From Streptococcus penaeicida (lineage in GTDB: Bacteria; Bacillota; Bacilli; Lactobacillales; Streptococcaceae), in NCBI RefSeq assembly GCF_002887775.1, contig NZ_LOCM01000008.1, positions 1 through 64,000 on the forward strand: a stretch of DNA of 64,000 nt. The letters run 5' to 3'. Below, piece after piece: positions 46,484 through 55,143 of this stretch. A model generated the notes under the pieces. That model did no database searches. It worked only from the letters and a program-made list of their open reading frames with translations, and was not told where the DNA came from. Within the stretch, counting starts at the first letter, position 1, and every line of letters starts with the position of its first letter. Made by a program: the position numbers and the translations under genes.

Positions 46484-46621
46484 AGTCCACTCCTTTCTTA
46501 CGAGATACTAAGTCATTTTACCATAAAAAATGACTTTTGTCACTACTATTTAAAATATTTGAAAATTTAAGCACAAAATGGCGAAATTGACAAGAAATGT
46601 GCTTTCAGGTTGAGATAAATT

Positions 46622-46630
46622 TGGTATAAT
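46622..46630 (+). promoter_or_regulatory. Extended -10 promoter of the first U32 gene, probably leaderless
   Basis: TGG then TATAAT at 46622-46630 ends eight bases before the ATG at 46639. No Shine-Dalgarno lies between. Confidence 0.6.
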
Positions 46631-46638
46631 TGAATCCT

Positions 46639-47565
46639 ATGGAAAAAATAATTGTAACAGCTACTGCTGAAAGTATTGAACAAGTAAAACAACTCTTAGC
46701 CATTGGAGTTGATCGCATTTACATTGGTGAAGAAAATTACGGCTTGCGTTTGCCTTATAATTTTTCAGAAGATGAGATTCGGCAAATTGCCAGCCTAGTG
46801 CATGAAGCTGGAAAAGAACTTACTGTCGCTTGCAATGCCTTGATGCACCAAGATATGATGGATAATGTTAAGCCATTTTTGGATTTGATGAAAGAAATTC
46901 AAGTGGATTACTTGGTTGTCGGAGATGCTGGTCTTTTTTATGTCAATAAAAGAGACGGCTACAACTTTAAGTTAATCTATGATACCTCAGTTTTTGTAAC
47001 TTCTAGTCGACAAGTCAATTTTTGGGGACAACATGGTGCAGTTGAAAGTGTGTTAGCAAGGGAAATCCCTTCTGAAGAGCTCTTCCAATTAGCGGAAAAT
47101 CTAGATTTTCCTGCGGAAGTATTAGTTTATGGGGCATCAGTTATTCATCATTCAAAACGTCCTTTGCTGGAAAACTACTATCATTTCACTCATATTGATG
47201 ACCAGGTCACAAGACAACGGGGGCTATTTCTTGCTGAACCAAGCGACCATGATAGTCACTATTCTGTCTATCAAGACAAACACGGAACGCATATCTTTAT
47301 GAACAATGATATTGATATGATGTCCAAGTTAGGTCAGCTATATGAGCATCGATTGGGCCATTGGAAATTGGACGGTATCTATTGTCCTGGTGATAACTTT
47401 GTCGAGATTTGTAGCTTGTTCTTGCAAGCAAAAGATCTGATTGAAAATGGCCAATGGAGTTTAGAGAAAGCAGAAGAGCTTGATCAAAAAGTAAAAGATT
47501 TACATCCAAAGGGTCGAGGTCTAGATACTGGCTTCTATGATTTTGACCCAAAAACAGTTAAATAA
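46639..47565 (+). CDS. U32-family tRNA hydroxylation protein (YrrN/TrhP1-like)
   Basis: A 308-residue member of peptidase family U32. It opens MEKIIVTATAESIEQVKQLL and has a TIM-barrel-like series (VDRIYIGEENYGLRLPYNFS, VAC NALMH, YDTSVFVTSS). Members of this type in Bacillus (YrrN and YrrO) and E. coli (YegQ/TrhP) are needed for 5-hydroxyuridine in tRNA wobble positions rather than for proteolysis. I start it at the ATG 46639; a TTG further up would lie inside the -10. It is followed by its partner at 47668. Confidence 0.85.
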   Translation: MEKIIVTATAESIEQVKQLLAIGVDRIYIGEENYGLRLPYNFSEDEIRQIASLVHEAGKELTVACNALMHQDMMDNVKPFLDLMKEIQVDYLVVGDAGLFYVNKRDGYNFKLIYDTSVFVTSSRQVNFWGQHGAVESVLAREIPSEELFQLAENLDFPAEVLVYGASVIHHSKRPLLENYYHFTHIDDQVTRQRGLFLAEPSDHDSHYSVYQDKHGTHIFMNNDIDMMSKLGQLYEHRLGHWKLDGIYCPGDNFVEICSLFLQAKDLIENGQWSLEKAEELDQKVKDLHPKGRGLDTGFYDFDPKTVK

Positions 47566-47667
47566 GTAACTTTTCCTTAAGTGCGAGTTTTGCTATTTCA
47601 AGGCTTGAGGAAAAATTTTTATACATAGATTTTTATCTACCTATCTTGAAAATAGAAAGAAAAAATA

Positions 47668-48954
47668 ATGACAAATAAGAAAAAAAGACCAGAGGTTCTC
47701 TCACCTGCTGGAACTCTAGAAAAATTAAAAGTTGCTATCGATTATGGTGCAGATGCCGTTTTTGTAGGTGGTCAGGCTTACGGTTTACGTAGTCGGGCAG
47801 GAAACTTTTCAATGGAAGAATTGCAAGAAGGAATAGACTACGCCCATGCTCGGGATGCTAAGGTCTATGTAGCTGCAAATATGGTTACCCATGAAGGTAA
47901 CGAAATCGGTGCTGGCGAATGGTTCCGCCAATTACGTGATATGGGCTTAGATGCTGTCATCGTTTCAGATCCAGCCCTAATTGTTATTTGTTCAACTGAA
48001 GCTCCTGGCTTAGAAATTCACCTTTCCACTCAAGCTTCATCAACCAACTATGAAACCTTTGAATTTTGGAAAGAAATGGGCTTGACCCGTGTTGTTTTAG
48101 CCCGGGAAGTTAATATGGCTGAGCTAGCTGAAATCCGTAAACGGACTGATGTAGAAATTGAAGCCTTTGTTCACGGAGCTATGTGTATCTCATATTCTGG
48201 TCGTTGTGTTCTTTCAAACCATATGAGTCATCGCGATGCTAACCGAGGAGGCTGCTCTCAGTCTTATCGTTGGAAATACGATTTATATGACATGCCATTT
48301 GGTTCTGAACGTCGTTCTTTGAAGGGTGAAATACCAGAGGAGTATTCCATGTCTTCAGTGGATATGTGTATGATTGACCATATACCTGATTTAATTGAAA
48401 ACGGCGTTGACAGCTTGAAAATTGAAGGTCGAATGAAATCAATTCATTACGTGTCAACCGTGACTAACTGTTACAAAGCTGCCGTTGATGCCTACATGGA
48501 AAGTCCAGAAAAATTTCATGCCATCAAAGAGGAACTTATTGACGAGCTTTGGAAGGTTGCACAGAGAGAATTAGCGACAGGCTTTTACTACGGAACGCCA
48601 ACTGAGAACGAGCAACTCTTCGGTGCCCGCCGTAAAATACCACAATATAAATTTGTTGGCGAAGTTGTCGCATTTGATGATGACACCATGACCGCAACTA
48701 TCCGCCAACGCAATGTTATCCATGAAGGGGATCGGATTGAATTTTACGGACCAGGATTCCGTCATTTCGAAACAATCGTGACAGATCTTCATGATGAAGA
48801 TGGCAATAAAATTGACCGTGCACCAAATCCAATGGCTCTCTTAACCATTAGTTTACCGCAAGTTGTGAAGCCAGGTGACATGATCAGAGCCTGTAAAGAA
48901 GGATTAGTAAACCTCTATAAAAAAGATGGAAGTAGCCAAACCGTAAGAGCATAA
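47668..48954 (+). CDS. U32-family tRNA hydroxylation protein (YrrO/TrhP2-like)
   Basis: A 428-residue U32 protein. Family signature EAFVHGAMCISYSGRCVLSN is clear, with further cysteines in NRGGCSQSYRWKYDLYDM and SVDMCMIDHI. Four such cysteines bind an iron-sulphur cluster in the TrhP group. The C-terminal beta-barrel domain (about 330-425) is present. It probably works with the shorter paralogue upstream to make ho5U34 in tRNA from prephenate. A ribosome site AAAGAAAG is weak. The 102-base gap before it has no clear promoter, so cotranscription is likely. Confidence 0.88.
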   Translation: MTNKKKRPEVLSPAGTLEKLKVAIDYGADAVFVGGQAYGLRSRAGNFSMEELQEGIDYAHARDAKVYVAANMVTHEGNEIGAGEWFRQLRDMGLDAVIVSDPALIVICSTEAPGLEIHLSTQASSTNYETFEFWKEMGLTRVVLAREVNMAELAEIRKRTDVEIEAFVHGAMCISYSGRCVLSNHMSHRDANRGGCSQSYRWKYDLYDMPFGSERRSLKGEIPEEYSMSSVDMCMIDHIPDLIENGVDSLKIEGRMKSIHYVSTVTNCYKAAVDAYMESPEKFHAIKEELIDELWKVAQRELATGFYYGTPTENEQLFGARRKIPQYKFVGEVVAFDDDTMTATIRQRNVIHEGDRIEFYGPGFRHFETIVTDLHDEDGNKIDRAPNPMALLTISLPQVVKPGDMIRACKEGLVNLYKKDGSSQTVRA

Positions 48955-48956
48955 TA

Positions 48957-49008
48957 AAAAAATGATGATAGAAGAGATTTTCTTGCTCTTTCTACCATCG
49001 TTTTTATT
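48957..49008. terminator. Bidirectional terminator after the U32 gene
   Basis: An imperfect stem pairs AAATGATGATAGAAGAG with CTCTTTCTACCATCGTTT, with T on both sides. It serves the U32 operon and the small gene ending at 49004. Confidence 0.65.
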
Positions 49009-49303
49009 TTGTATGAGGTAAGGGAGAAATTTTTTCAATGTCTTTTAAAGTGATTATCGAAGTCAATTTGTTTTGACTGTTATTGAAAATAATTTGTCCT
49101 TCATTTTTATCATATTTAACAATAAGACCAGTATAGCTTTTTTGATTGGCGATAAGATGGACTGGTACTTGTTCACTTACTGCCTTTTTAATCTTCGTAA
49201 TAAGTTGGTTATGGTTTAATGAAATCTTACCATGTTTTTCTCTAGGTTTACTTTCTATAAAATCGATAAGGTGGTCTTTGAGAATAGTCATAAATGATTT
49301 CAT
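49004..49303 (-). CDS. Conserved hypothetical protein, possibly a small beta-barrel fold
   Basis: A 99-residue soluble protein that I do not recognise. The N-terminal half is helical and basic. The C-terminal half (PVHLIANQKSYTGLIVKYDK, then GQIIFNNSQNKLTSIITLKD) alternates beta-like strands and resembles small RNA-binding or SH3-like barrels, but this is only a pattern. AAAGGAATTTAGCT precedes the ATG on the minus strand. It stands alone between the U32 and ydbC genes. Confidence 0.65.
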   Translation of the reverse strand: MKSFMTILKDHLIDFIESKPREKHGKISLNHNQLITKIKKAVSEQVPVHLIANQKSYTGLIVKYDKNEGQIIFNNSQNKLTSIITLKDIEKISPLPHTK

Positions 49304-49423
49304 AGCTAAATTCCTTTTTTCTTGTTAAAATAGTTTTATAGTATTTTACCTTAAATCATAAAATTTTTAAAGAAATAGCAATTTTTTCAAAAGATTTTCG
49401 AATCAACTATTAGGAGGATAAAA

Positions 49424-49639
49424 ATGGCTGAATTCACATTTACAATAGAAGAACATTTATTAACCCTTTCTGAAAGTGAGAAGGGTTGGACAAAGGAATT
49501 AAATCGTGTCTCCTTTAATGGTGCAGAACCTAAATGGGATATCAGAACCTGGAGTCCAGATCACACCAAGATGGGAAAAGGAGTTACTTTAAGCAACGAA
49601 GAGTTTGACAAGTTGGTTAAAGCTTTTAAAGAAAACTAA
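49424..49639 (+). CDS. YdbC-family PC4-like ssDNA-binding protein
   Basis: A 71-residue protein opening AEFTFTIEEHLLTLSESEKG, with the core KWDIRTWSPDHTKMGKGVTL. This is the YdbC family, whose lactococcal member has the PC4 coactivator fold and binds single-stranded DNA as a dimer. TAGGAGG lies seven bases before the ATG. Its role in transcription or repair in streptococci is not established. It has its own terminator. Confidence 0.87.
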   Translation: MAEFTFTIEEHLLTLSESEKGWTKELNRVSFNGAEPKWDIRTWSPDHTKMGKGVTLSNEEFDKLVKAFKEN

Positions 49640-49656
49640 AATGTTCTTCAATCAAA

Positions 49657-49690
49657 AAAAATAACCTAGATATCATCTAGGTTATTTCTT
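49657..49690 (+). terminator. Terminator after ydbC
   Basis: AAATAACCTAGAT pairs with ATCTAGGTTATTT around ATC, flanked by A and T. Confidence 0.8.
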
Positions 49691-49735
49691 AATCTTTGTG
49701 GATAAAAATACAATAGAAAAAATTTTCTAAATTGT

Positions 49736-49764
49736 TTGACAATTAATAAAACTAGTGATATGAT
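49736..49764 (+). promoter_or_regulatory. Promoter of the OppA-type lipoprotein gene
   Basis: Consensus -35 TTGACA at 49736-49741 and -10 TATGAT at 49759-49764 with 17-bp spacing, 52 bp before the start codon. An AT-rich near-palindrome just before it (AGAAAAAATTTTCT) resembles half of a CodY region, but not closely enough to call. Confidence 0.7.
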
Positions 49765-49816
49765 TGAATATATAACTTATTTATTAAAAGTTAAGAAAAT
49801 AATAGGAGCTATTTTT

Positions 49817-51466
49817 ATGAAGGAATGGAAAAAATATGCAACTTTAGGGCTTGTGGCACTTTCAACAGTGACTCTGGTTGCTTGTGGTGGGCAGTCTAAG
49901 GAAACCAAGACTGGCTCAAAAGATGTGATTAACTGGTACACACCGACTGAAATCATTACATTAGACATCTCAAAAAATACTGACCGGTATTCTGCAATGG
50001 CCATTGGAAATTCTGGTAGTAATTTACTCCGTGTTGGTAAAGATGGAAAATTAGTCGCAGACTTAGCTGAAAAAGTCGATATTTCAGAAGATGGTAAAAC
50101 TTATACAGCAACATTACGAGATGGTCTCAAATGGTCGGATGGATCTGATTTAACAGCTGAAGACTTTGTTTATACATGGCAAAGGATGGTTGATCCTAAA
50201 ACAGCTTCTGAGTACGCCTATTTAACAACAGATGCTCATTTGAAAAATGCTGATAAGATTCTGTCAGGCGAAATCAAAGATTTTAGTCAATTAGGTGTCA
50301 AAGCAGAAGGGAATAAAATCATTTTTACTTTAGACACACCAGCACCACAGTTTGAAAGCTTACTGTCTTTCTCTAACTTCGTTCCTCAGAAAAAAGCTTT
50401 TGTTGAAAAAGCGGGTAAAGATTACGGGACTAATTCAGATAAACTCATTTATTCCGGTCCTTACACAGTCAAAGACTGGAATGGTACAAGTGGTAGTTTC
50501 AAACTTGTCAAAAATAAATATTATTGGAATGCTAAAAAAGTAAAAACCAAAACAATCAATGTTCAAACGGTCAAAAAGCCTGATACAGCAGTTCAAATGT
50601 ATAAACAGGGACAATTGGATTTTGCTAATATCTCAGGTACTTCAGCAATCTTTAATGCTAATAAGAATAATAAAGATATGATTGAAATTGCTGAAGCTCG
50701 AGCTGATTATATTGTTTATAATGAAACAGGTTCTGTAAAAGCCTTAACTAATGCTAAAATTCGTAAGGCACTTAACTTAGCTACAGACCGTGAAGGTTTG
50801 GTCAAAGCAGCTGTTGATACAGGTTCTAAAGCAGCTAAAGCTTTAGCACCAACTGGTTTGGAAAAACTAACTGATGGGACAGATTTAAGTGAACACGTTG
50901 CTCAACCATACTCTTATAATAAAGAAGAAGCGGCTAAATTATTCAAAGAAGGCTTGCAAGAACTTGGGGTGGATAAGCTAACTTTAACAATGGAAGCTGA
51001 TTCTGATAATCCGGCTAAAAAAGCTGCTGTTGATTACCTAAAAGAAGCTTGGGAAAAGAATCTACCTGGATTCACTCTTGAAGAAAAATTTGTTACCTTT
51101 AAACAACGCCTAAAAGATACTAGCAACCAAAACTTTGAAATTGCCTTTGTTAGTTGGGGTGGTGATTATCCAGAAGGATCAACATTCTATGGATTATTCA
51201 CAACAACATCTGATTACAACTATGGTAAAATTGCTAGTCCAGAATACGACAAAGCCTATAAAGAAGCTTTGACTACTCATGCTTTAGACAAAGATGCAGC
51301 TGCTGATGACTACAAAGCCGCAGAAAAAGCCCTATATGAAGGTGCTCATTATAACCCACTTTATAATCTTTCTAACGCAGGCTTACAAAATCCAAACGTT
51401 AAAGGATTGGTTCGTAACTCAACTGGTCTCGATGTAGACTTTTCTCAAGCTTATAAAACAAAATAA
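49817..51466 (+). CDS. Oligopeptide-binding lipoprotein (OppA/AmiA family)
   Basis: A 549-residue family 5 solute-binding lipoprotein. The signal peptide ends in the lipobox TLVACGG at about residue 21. Family segments are DISKNTDRYSAMAIGN, GLKWSDGSDLTAEDFVYTWQ and the C-terminal NFEIAFVSWGGDYPEGSTFY. I start at 49817 because ATAGGAG lies upstream; a longer reading to 49736 would place the promoter inside the gene. No permease genes follow, so it is an orphan binding protein that should feed an Opp/Ami transporter elsewhere. It may take up nutritional or signalling peptides. Confidence 0.92.
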   Translation: MKEWKKYATLGLVALSTVTLVACGGQSKETKTGSKDVINWYTPTEIITLDISKNTDRYSAMAIGNSGSNLLRVGKDGKLVADLAEKVDISEDGKTYTATLRDGLKWSDGSDLTAEDFVYTWQRMVDPKTASEYAYLTTDAHLKNADKILSGEIKDFSQLGVKAEGNKIIFTLDTPAPQFESLLSFSNFVPQKKAFVEKAGKDYGTNSDKLIYSGPYTVKDWNGTSGSFKLVKNKYYWNAKKVKTKTINVQTVKKPDTAVQMYKQGQLDFANISGTSAIFNANKNNKDMIEIAEARADYIVYNETGSVKALTNAKIRKALNLATDREGLVKAAVDTGSKAAKALAPTGLEKLTDGTDLSEHVAQPYSYNKEEAAKLFKEGLQELGVDKLTLTMEADSDNPAKKAAVDYLKEAWEKNLPGFTLEEKFVTFKQRLKDTSNQNFEIAFVSWGGDYPEGSTFYGLFTTTSDYNYGKIASPEYDKAYKEALTTHALDKDAAADDYKAAEKALYEGAHYNPLYNLSNAGLQNPNVKGLVRNSTGLDVDFSQAYKTK

Positions 51467-51468
51467 AA

Positions 51469-51495
51469 AATAAGACCTTAGGGTCTTATTTTTTT
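51469..51495. terminator. Terminator of the OppA-type gene
   Basis: AATAAGACC and GGTCTTATT pair around TTAG, followed by a T run. Its right arm overlaps the end of a small gene on the minus strand (51486). Confidence 0.78.
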
Positions 51496-51620
51496 AGGCG
51501 ATCAGCAAGGCCAATTAAGATTAGGATAAAACCTAAAATCAAGAAGCTCATCTTATGACTACTTAATCCATAAATGATAAAAATAGCAGCTGAAAGATAG
51601 GAAATGTATTCTTTTTTCAT
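51486..51620 (-). CDS. Small 44-residue membrane protein
   Basis: A short ORF on the minus strand beginning MKKEYISYLSAAIFIIYGLS, then MSFLILGFILILIGLADRLKK. Two hydrophobic helices are separated by SSHK, with a basic end. It has a strong ribosome site (AAAGGAG, five bases before the ATG), which supports a real gene. Family not recognised; function unknown. Its end overlaps the terminator of the convergent OppA-type gene. Confidence 0.65.
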   Translation of the reverse strand: MKKEYISYLSAAIFIIYGLSSHKMSFLILGFILILIGLADRLKK

Positions 51621-51674
51621 GATAACTCCTTTAAGAAACTTTCTCTTATTGTACCATAAATTGGCCTTTCACTC

Positions 51675-52802
51675 CTAACAATCACAGTTGACTTGGCAAC
51701 AAGATAAGTCATCCAAATACATTTGATTTGCTTTGAAAAAAGCGACTTCTTCTGGATTTAAAGTCCAATTTTCCCGTTTGGCTATTTCAGCAATGACTGG
51801 TAAAAAGCGTTGACGGAATTTATAAATGTAACAAAAAATGGTTTGTCCCTGTCTCAAACTAGGACCAATTAAGAAACAATTATCTTGGACGGTCGATTCA
51901 TCCTTTTCATTGACTTTGGGTAATTGCTGAGCATCATAGTCAAAAAGGTCAATGCCATCTATTAAGTGACAACAGTTGCGAAATCCGGTTGCTAAAATAG
52001 GTTTATGATGACTATTGGCGCAAGACCCATCCTCAAAAGTCACATGATAAATCTGCTTAATAAGTTCAATCTTGCGAGCTTTTTTACCTTCTTTAATGTG
52101 AATATGGTATTTAGGATCTGATTGAATATGTTTCAGTCTTACTTTTGTTATTGGTGACAGAGATATACTGGGGTCGGGATTATCTTCTTTAGCCCCAAAA
52201 CAATCAGTGAAAAGATGAACCTCATTCCCTAAGTAAGCCAGATGGGTTAAGGCATCACAAGCACTCTCATTTCCGCCAATAATGATAAAGGGTTTGTCAG
52301 AAGTGACATGAAAATGCTCAACATGGCCGTAGTGCATAGCTAGTTCAGCACCTTGGATACCGGTGGTATTTGGATTTTGAAATTCACCGGTAGCAAGAAT
52401 CAGATACTTTGCTTGGTAGAGTCCCTGACTGCTATCAAGTTGATAGTAACCATTTGATTTGTTAATCTTAGTAACCTGACAGTTTTCTTGTACAGCGATG
52501 CTATAAGTTTTAGCAACTAATCTTAAATATTGACCATACTCTTGCCCTGAAAGATGTTCCTTTTCAAATGAATAAGCAGGAGAAGTGTCTGGAATAACGG
52601 CATTCATATCTGGAAAACCGAATCCATTACTGGTAAAAGAAGGGGTGATAAACTGAGTGGTTTTTGGCCACTTATGAAAACTATCGCCAATAATTCCTTT
52701 CTCTAAAATAATATAGTCTTTGATTCCAAGTCGTTCTAAACTTGCTGCAAAGCCAATCCCAGCTGCACCGGCACCAATGATAATAATCTTATAGTTCTTC
52801 AT
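51675..52802 (-). CDS. CzcO-like NAD(P)/FAD-dependent oxidoreductase with a Cys-rich tail
   Basis: A 375-residue flavoprotein. The FAD-binding start is IIIGAGAAGIGFAASLERLG, and a second nucleotide motif is FIIIGGNESACDALTHLAYL, with LATGFRN late. This is the layout of CzcO/flavin-monooxygenase-like proteins found near metal transport genes. The last residues are LDDLSCCQVNCDC: four cysteines in the final eight residues, which could bind a metal. An AdcR-type box lies about 40 bp before the start codon, pointing to zinc control. RBS CAAGGAG precedes the ATG. The substrate is unknown. Confidence 0.85.
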   Translation of the reverse strand: MKNYKIIIIGAGAAGIGFAASLERLGIKDYIILEKGIIGDSFHKWPKTTQFITPSFTSNGFGFPDMNAVIPDTSPAYSFEKEHLSGQEYGQYLRLVAKTYSIAVQENCQVTKINKSNGYYQLDSSQGLYQAKYLILATGEFQNPNTTGIQGAELAMHYGHVEHFHVTSDKPFIIIGGNESACDALTHLAYLGNEVHLFTDCFGAKEDNPDPSISLSPITKVRLKHIQSDPKYHIHIKEGKKARKIELIKQIYHVTFEDGSCANSHHKPILATGFRNCCHLIDGIDLFDYDAQQLPKVNEKDESTVQDNCFLIGPSLRQGQTIFCYIYKFRQRFLPVIAEIAKRENWTLNPEEVAFFKANQMYLDDLSCCQVNCDC

Positions 52803-52842
52803 ACAATCTCCTTGACAAAAATAAAAATCTGCTTTAAAATAC

Positions 52843-52854
52843 TTAACCAGTTAA
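52843..52854. promoter_or_regulatory. AdcR-type zinc box
   Basis: TTAACCAGTTAA matches the streptococcal AdcR / lactococcal ZitR operator TTAACYRGTTAA exactly and is palindromic. With flanking ACT/AGT the palindrome extends to ACTTAAC-CA-GTTAAGT. It lies between the flavoprotein gene (start 52802) and the amt gene (start 52911) and could control one or both. AdcR represses when zinc is plentiful. Confidence 0.75.
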
Positions 52855-52910
52855 GTAAAAACTAGTCTCAGTTTAACAAAAGAATTTTAGTTTGTAAAGG
52901 ATGGTTACTT

Positions 52911-53968
52911 GTGTTTCTATTTATTTGTATCTTAATGATGTGGTTGATGATTTTTGGCGTAGGAATGACCTATTATGCCAATCTTTCTGGAAAACTAAGT
53001 GGAAAAATCATTTTCCAGTTTGTTATCCTCATTCTAATGGCCTCTTTAGCATGGTTGCTTTGGGGTTATGGTCTTTCCTTCAGAACTAGTATTTGGTCGG
53101 TACTTTTTGCCGGAAACATAAAATTGAAAGATAGTCTTGAAACTTTCTTTCAACTCTGTTTCTTTCTTTATGCCATCGTAATGCTTGTCGGTTCTGTTAT
53201 GGATCGTTTAAGAACTGGCCAGCTAATCTTACTCGGAGTGCTTTGGATGACTTTTGTCTACTGTCCACTAGCATACCTGATTTGGAATCCAGAGGGCTTC
53301 CTTGCACAGCTAGGTGTTCTAGATTTTTCAGGTGGTATCGTTGTACATCTATCAGCGGGTTTTTCAAGTTTGGTCTTAGCACTTTTGCTTGGACCAAGTC
53401 CTCACCTGCATAATGACCCAGTAGAAGTGAAGTGGCATTATCTTGGCATGCTTTTCATTACCCTTGGCTGGTTTGGGTTTAATGCCGGTCCTGTAGGTGA
53501 GTTAAATCAGCAAGCAGGCCTGGTTCTGATAAATAGTCTCATTGCTATTATTGCTGGCGGGATCAGCTGGTCAGTAGCGGAATTCTTGATTGAGAAGAAA
53601 GAATCAGCCCTGCAGTCTTAAATGGGATGGTTGTTGGACTGGTCACCAGCACAGCTGGTGTTGGCTATCTTGCTCCCTGGCAGATGCTTTTGATTGTCAG
53701 TATTTCTTCTACTATAGCATTTTTAGCCATGTGGCAACTGAGACTAAGAAACTTAGTTGATGATGTGGTCGATTCTTTCGCCATGAATGGTGTAGGAGGT
53801 TTTTGTGGTTCACTAGGAATTCTTTTATTCTATCCAAGCCATTTGATTGCACAGTCAATTTCAATTTTATTAACGATTCTCTTATCGCTTTTTATGACTT
53901 GGCTAATTGCAAGGTCTGTCGTTTGGGAAAGATTTAAACTAATCGTCTTTTTGAAAAGCTTGATTTAA
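52911..53968 (+). CDS. amt: Ammonium transporter Amt, interrupted by a frameshift
   Basis: A protein of about 352 residues if repaired, somewhat shorter than typical Amt (about 400), with a shortened N-terminus. The first frame has AWLLWGYGLSFRTSIWSVLF, DFSGGIVVHLSAGFSSLVLA and LGWFGFNAGPVGELNQQAGL and stops after KKESALQS. The next frame continues LNGMVVGLVTSTAGVGYLAPWQ and FAMNGVGGFCGSLGILLF with the conserved channel region. One missing T at about 53619 explains the break. A GTG start at 52911 with AAAGGATGG upstream is my choice. No glnK gene is adjacent. It ends with a 4-base overlap with the convergent gene. Confidence 0.82.
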
Positions 53969-55020
53969 ACAATTTCCTCATATGTAACAGAATGCAAAAG
54001 ACGCTTCATCATCTGACAATAATGGCTAAAGACTTTTTCGATTTCTTTTTTATCTTTTTTGCTGAAAGCTTTTAAATAATTGACTGTAAAACGAATATCT
54101 TTCTTACTGACTTTAAAAGTCCAAGTAGCCTGTAACTGTCCTTTTTTCAAGATTAAGGCTGAAATCTGGCCGGCTTTTTTCCAGACTAAAGGAGCTAAAC
54201 TTGGTGGAATGAGTAAGTCTTTATGATGGTAAGCAACTAGTAAGGGATCAAATTTTCCAATCACTAAAATATTTGGTAAGTCTATTTCAGGTTTTAAGGC
54301 TTGATAGTAATAAGTTACCTTGTTAAAGCTTAAAGACTTACTGTTTGGCAATGGGATATTGGTTATTTCTGACAGTTTTAGTCCGAAAAAGTGAGCTGCA
54401 TCTGACAAAGTAGCAGGGCCATAGAAGGCAAAATAGGCTTCTAGTAGCTGGCTTTCAAGATCCAGATTTGCTTCGGAGGGTAGATTATCCCAAAAAACCA
54501 AACGATCCTCTGCTTGAGGATACCACTTATGATAAAGTTGACCCTTGCGTGAATGGAGTAAGAAGAGAGCGCTCCATTGGAAAAGAACTTTACTATGAGG
54601 TTGAAAGTTTTCTAGGAGCACTTGTCGTTCGACGGGCTTTAGCAATTGATTGGCTAATTGTTCTTGAAGCTCTTCCAGTTGGTGGCCTTCTTGACTCAGG
54701 TAATTTTCAGGCCATAATTTTTGGTGATCTAAAAAGCGGCAAATGGCTTTCCATTGCTCATAGGCAAAAAAGTGATAGGTTTGCCGTTGCCCCCAGGCTA
54801 GGATAGCATTTTGTGCTAGCTTTTCGAAAGTTTCTTTCTGGTCTTTTGGTAAACGGATAGCGATATTAAAGAGGGCATGATTGAGGTATTGAGCTTGAAT
54901 TCCTAAGGATTTTTCCAAGAGTTCTTCAGGTGATGTGAATGGTTCAAGTAAACCGTGGTTATTAAAGCGATTGGCTAAGAGTAAATCTCTGGTGTTGTCC
55001 ATGACACTAACTTTCTTCAT
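53965..55020 (-). CDS. Winged-helix DNA-binding domain protein (HTH_42, AlkZ/YcaQ-related)
   Basis: A 351-residue protein of the HTH_42 family. It opens VMDNTRDLLLANRFNNHGLL, with SLGIQAQYLNHALFNIAIRL typical of the family and YFAFYGPATLSDAAHFFGL in the middle domain. Relatives include AlkZ and YcaQ, which are DNA glycosylases acting on crosslinked or alkylated bases. Gln in the IQAQ segment corresponds to the catalytic QxQ motif of that group. A repair role is therefore possible but inferred. No clear operon partner. Confidence 0.75.
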   Translation of the reverse strand: MKKVSVMDNTRDLLLANRFNNHGLLEPFTSPEELLEKSLGIQAQYLNHALFNIAIRLPKDQKETFEKLAQNAILAWGQRQTYHFFAYEQWKAICRFLDHQKLWPENYLSQEGHQLEELQEQLANQLLKPVERQVLLENFQPHSKVLFQWSALFLLHSRKGQLYHKWYPQAEDRLVFWDNLPSEANLDLESQLLEAYFAFYGPATLSDAAHFFGLKLSEITNIPLPNSKSLSFNKVTYYYQALKPEIDLPNILVIGKFDPLLVAYHHKDLLIPPSLAPLVWKKAGQISALILKKGQLQATWTFKVSKKDIRFTVNYLKAFSKKDKKEIEKVFSHYCQMMKRLLHSVTYEEIV

Positions 55021-55143
55021 AATATTTTTGAAAATCTAATAATTCATTATAGCATAGGAAGACAGAGAAATGTGGGATGCTCTTGCTATAAGTATTTGAA
55101 AAGCCTGACAATAAAGGATATAATGGCAGTAGGAGGATAGCTT

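Noticed and set aside
46630-46639. TTG start at 46630 for the first U32 gene
   Set aside because: It lies on the last base of the -10 element TATAAT; the ATG at 46639 gives the family's normal N-terminus.
49700-49745. CodY box before the OppA-type gene
   Set aside because: AAAAAATTTTCTAAATT resembles the consensus only in part (several mismatches in any register), too weak to report.
49736-49817. Longer N-terminus for the OppA-type protein
   Set aside because: It would place the TTGACA/TATGAT promoter inside the gene and put 27 residues before a normal lipoprotein signal; the ATG at 49817 has a ribosome site.
52901-53089. Alternative ATG at 52901 as the start of amt
   Set aside because: This frame gives a 62-residue product without Amt sequence. 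The GTG at 52911 opens the frame that holds the transporter.
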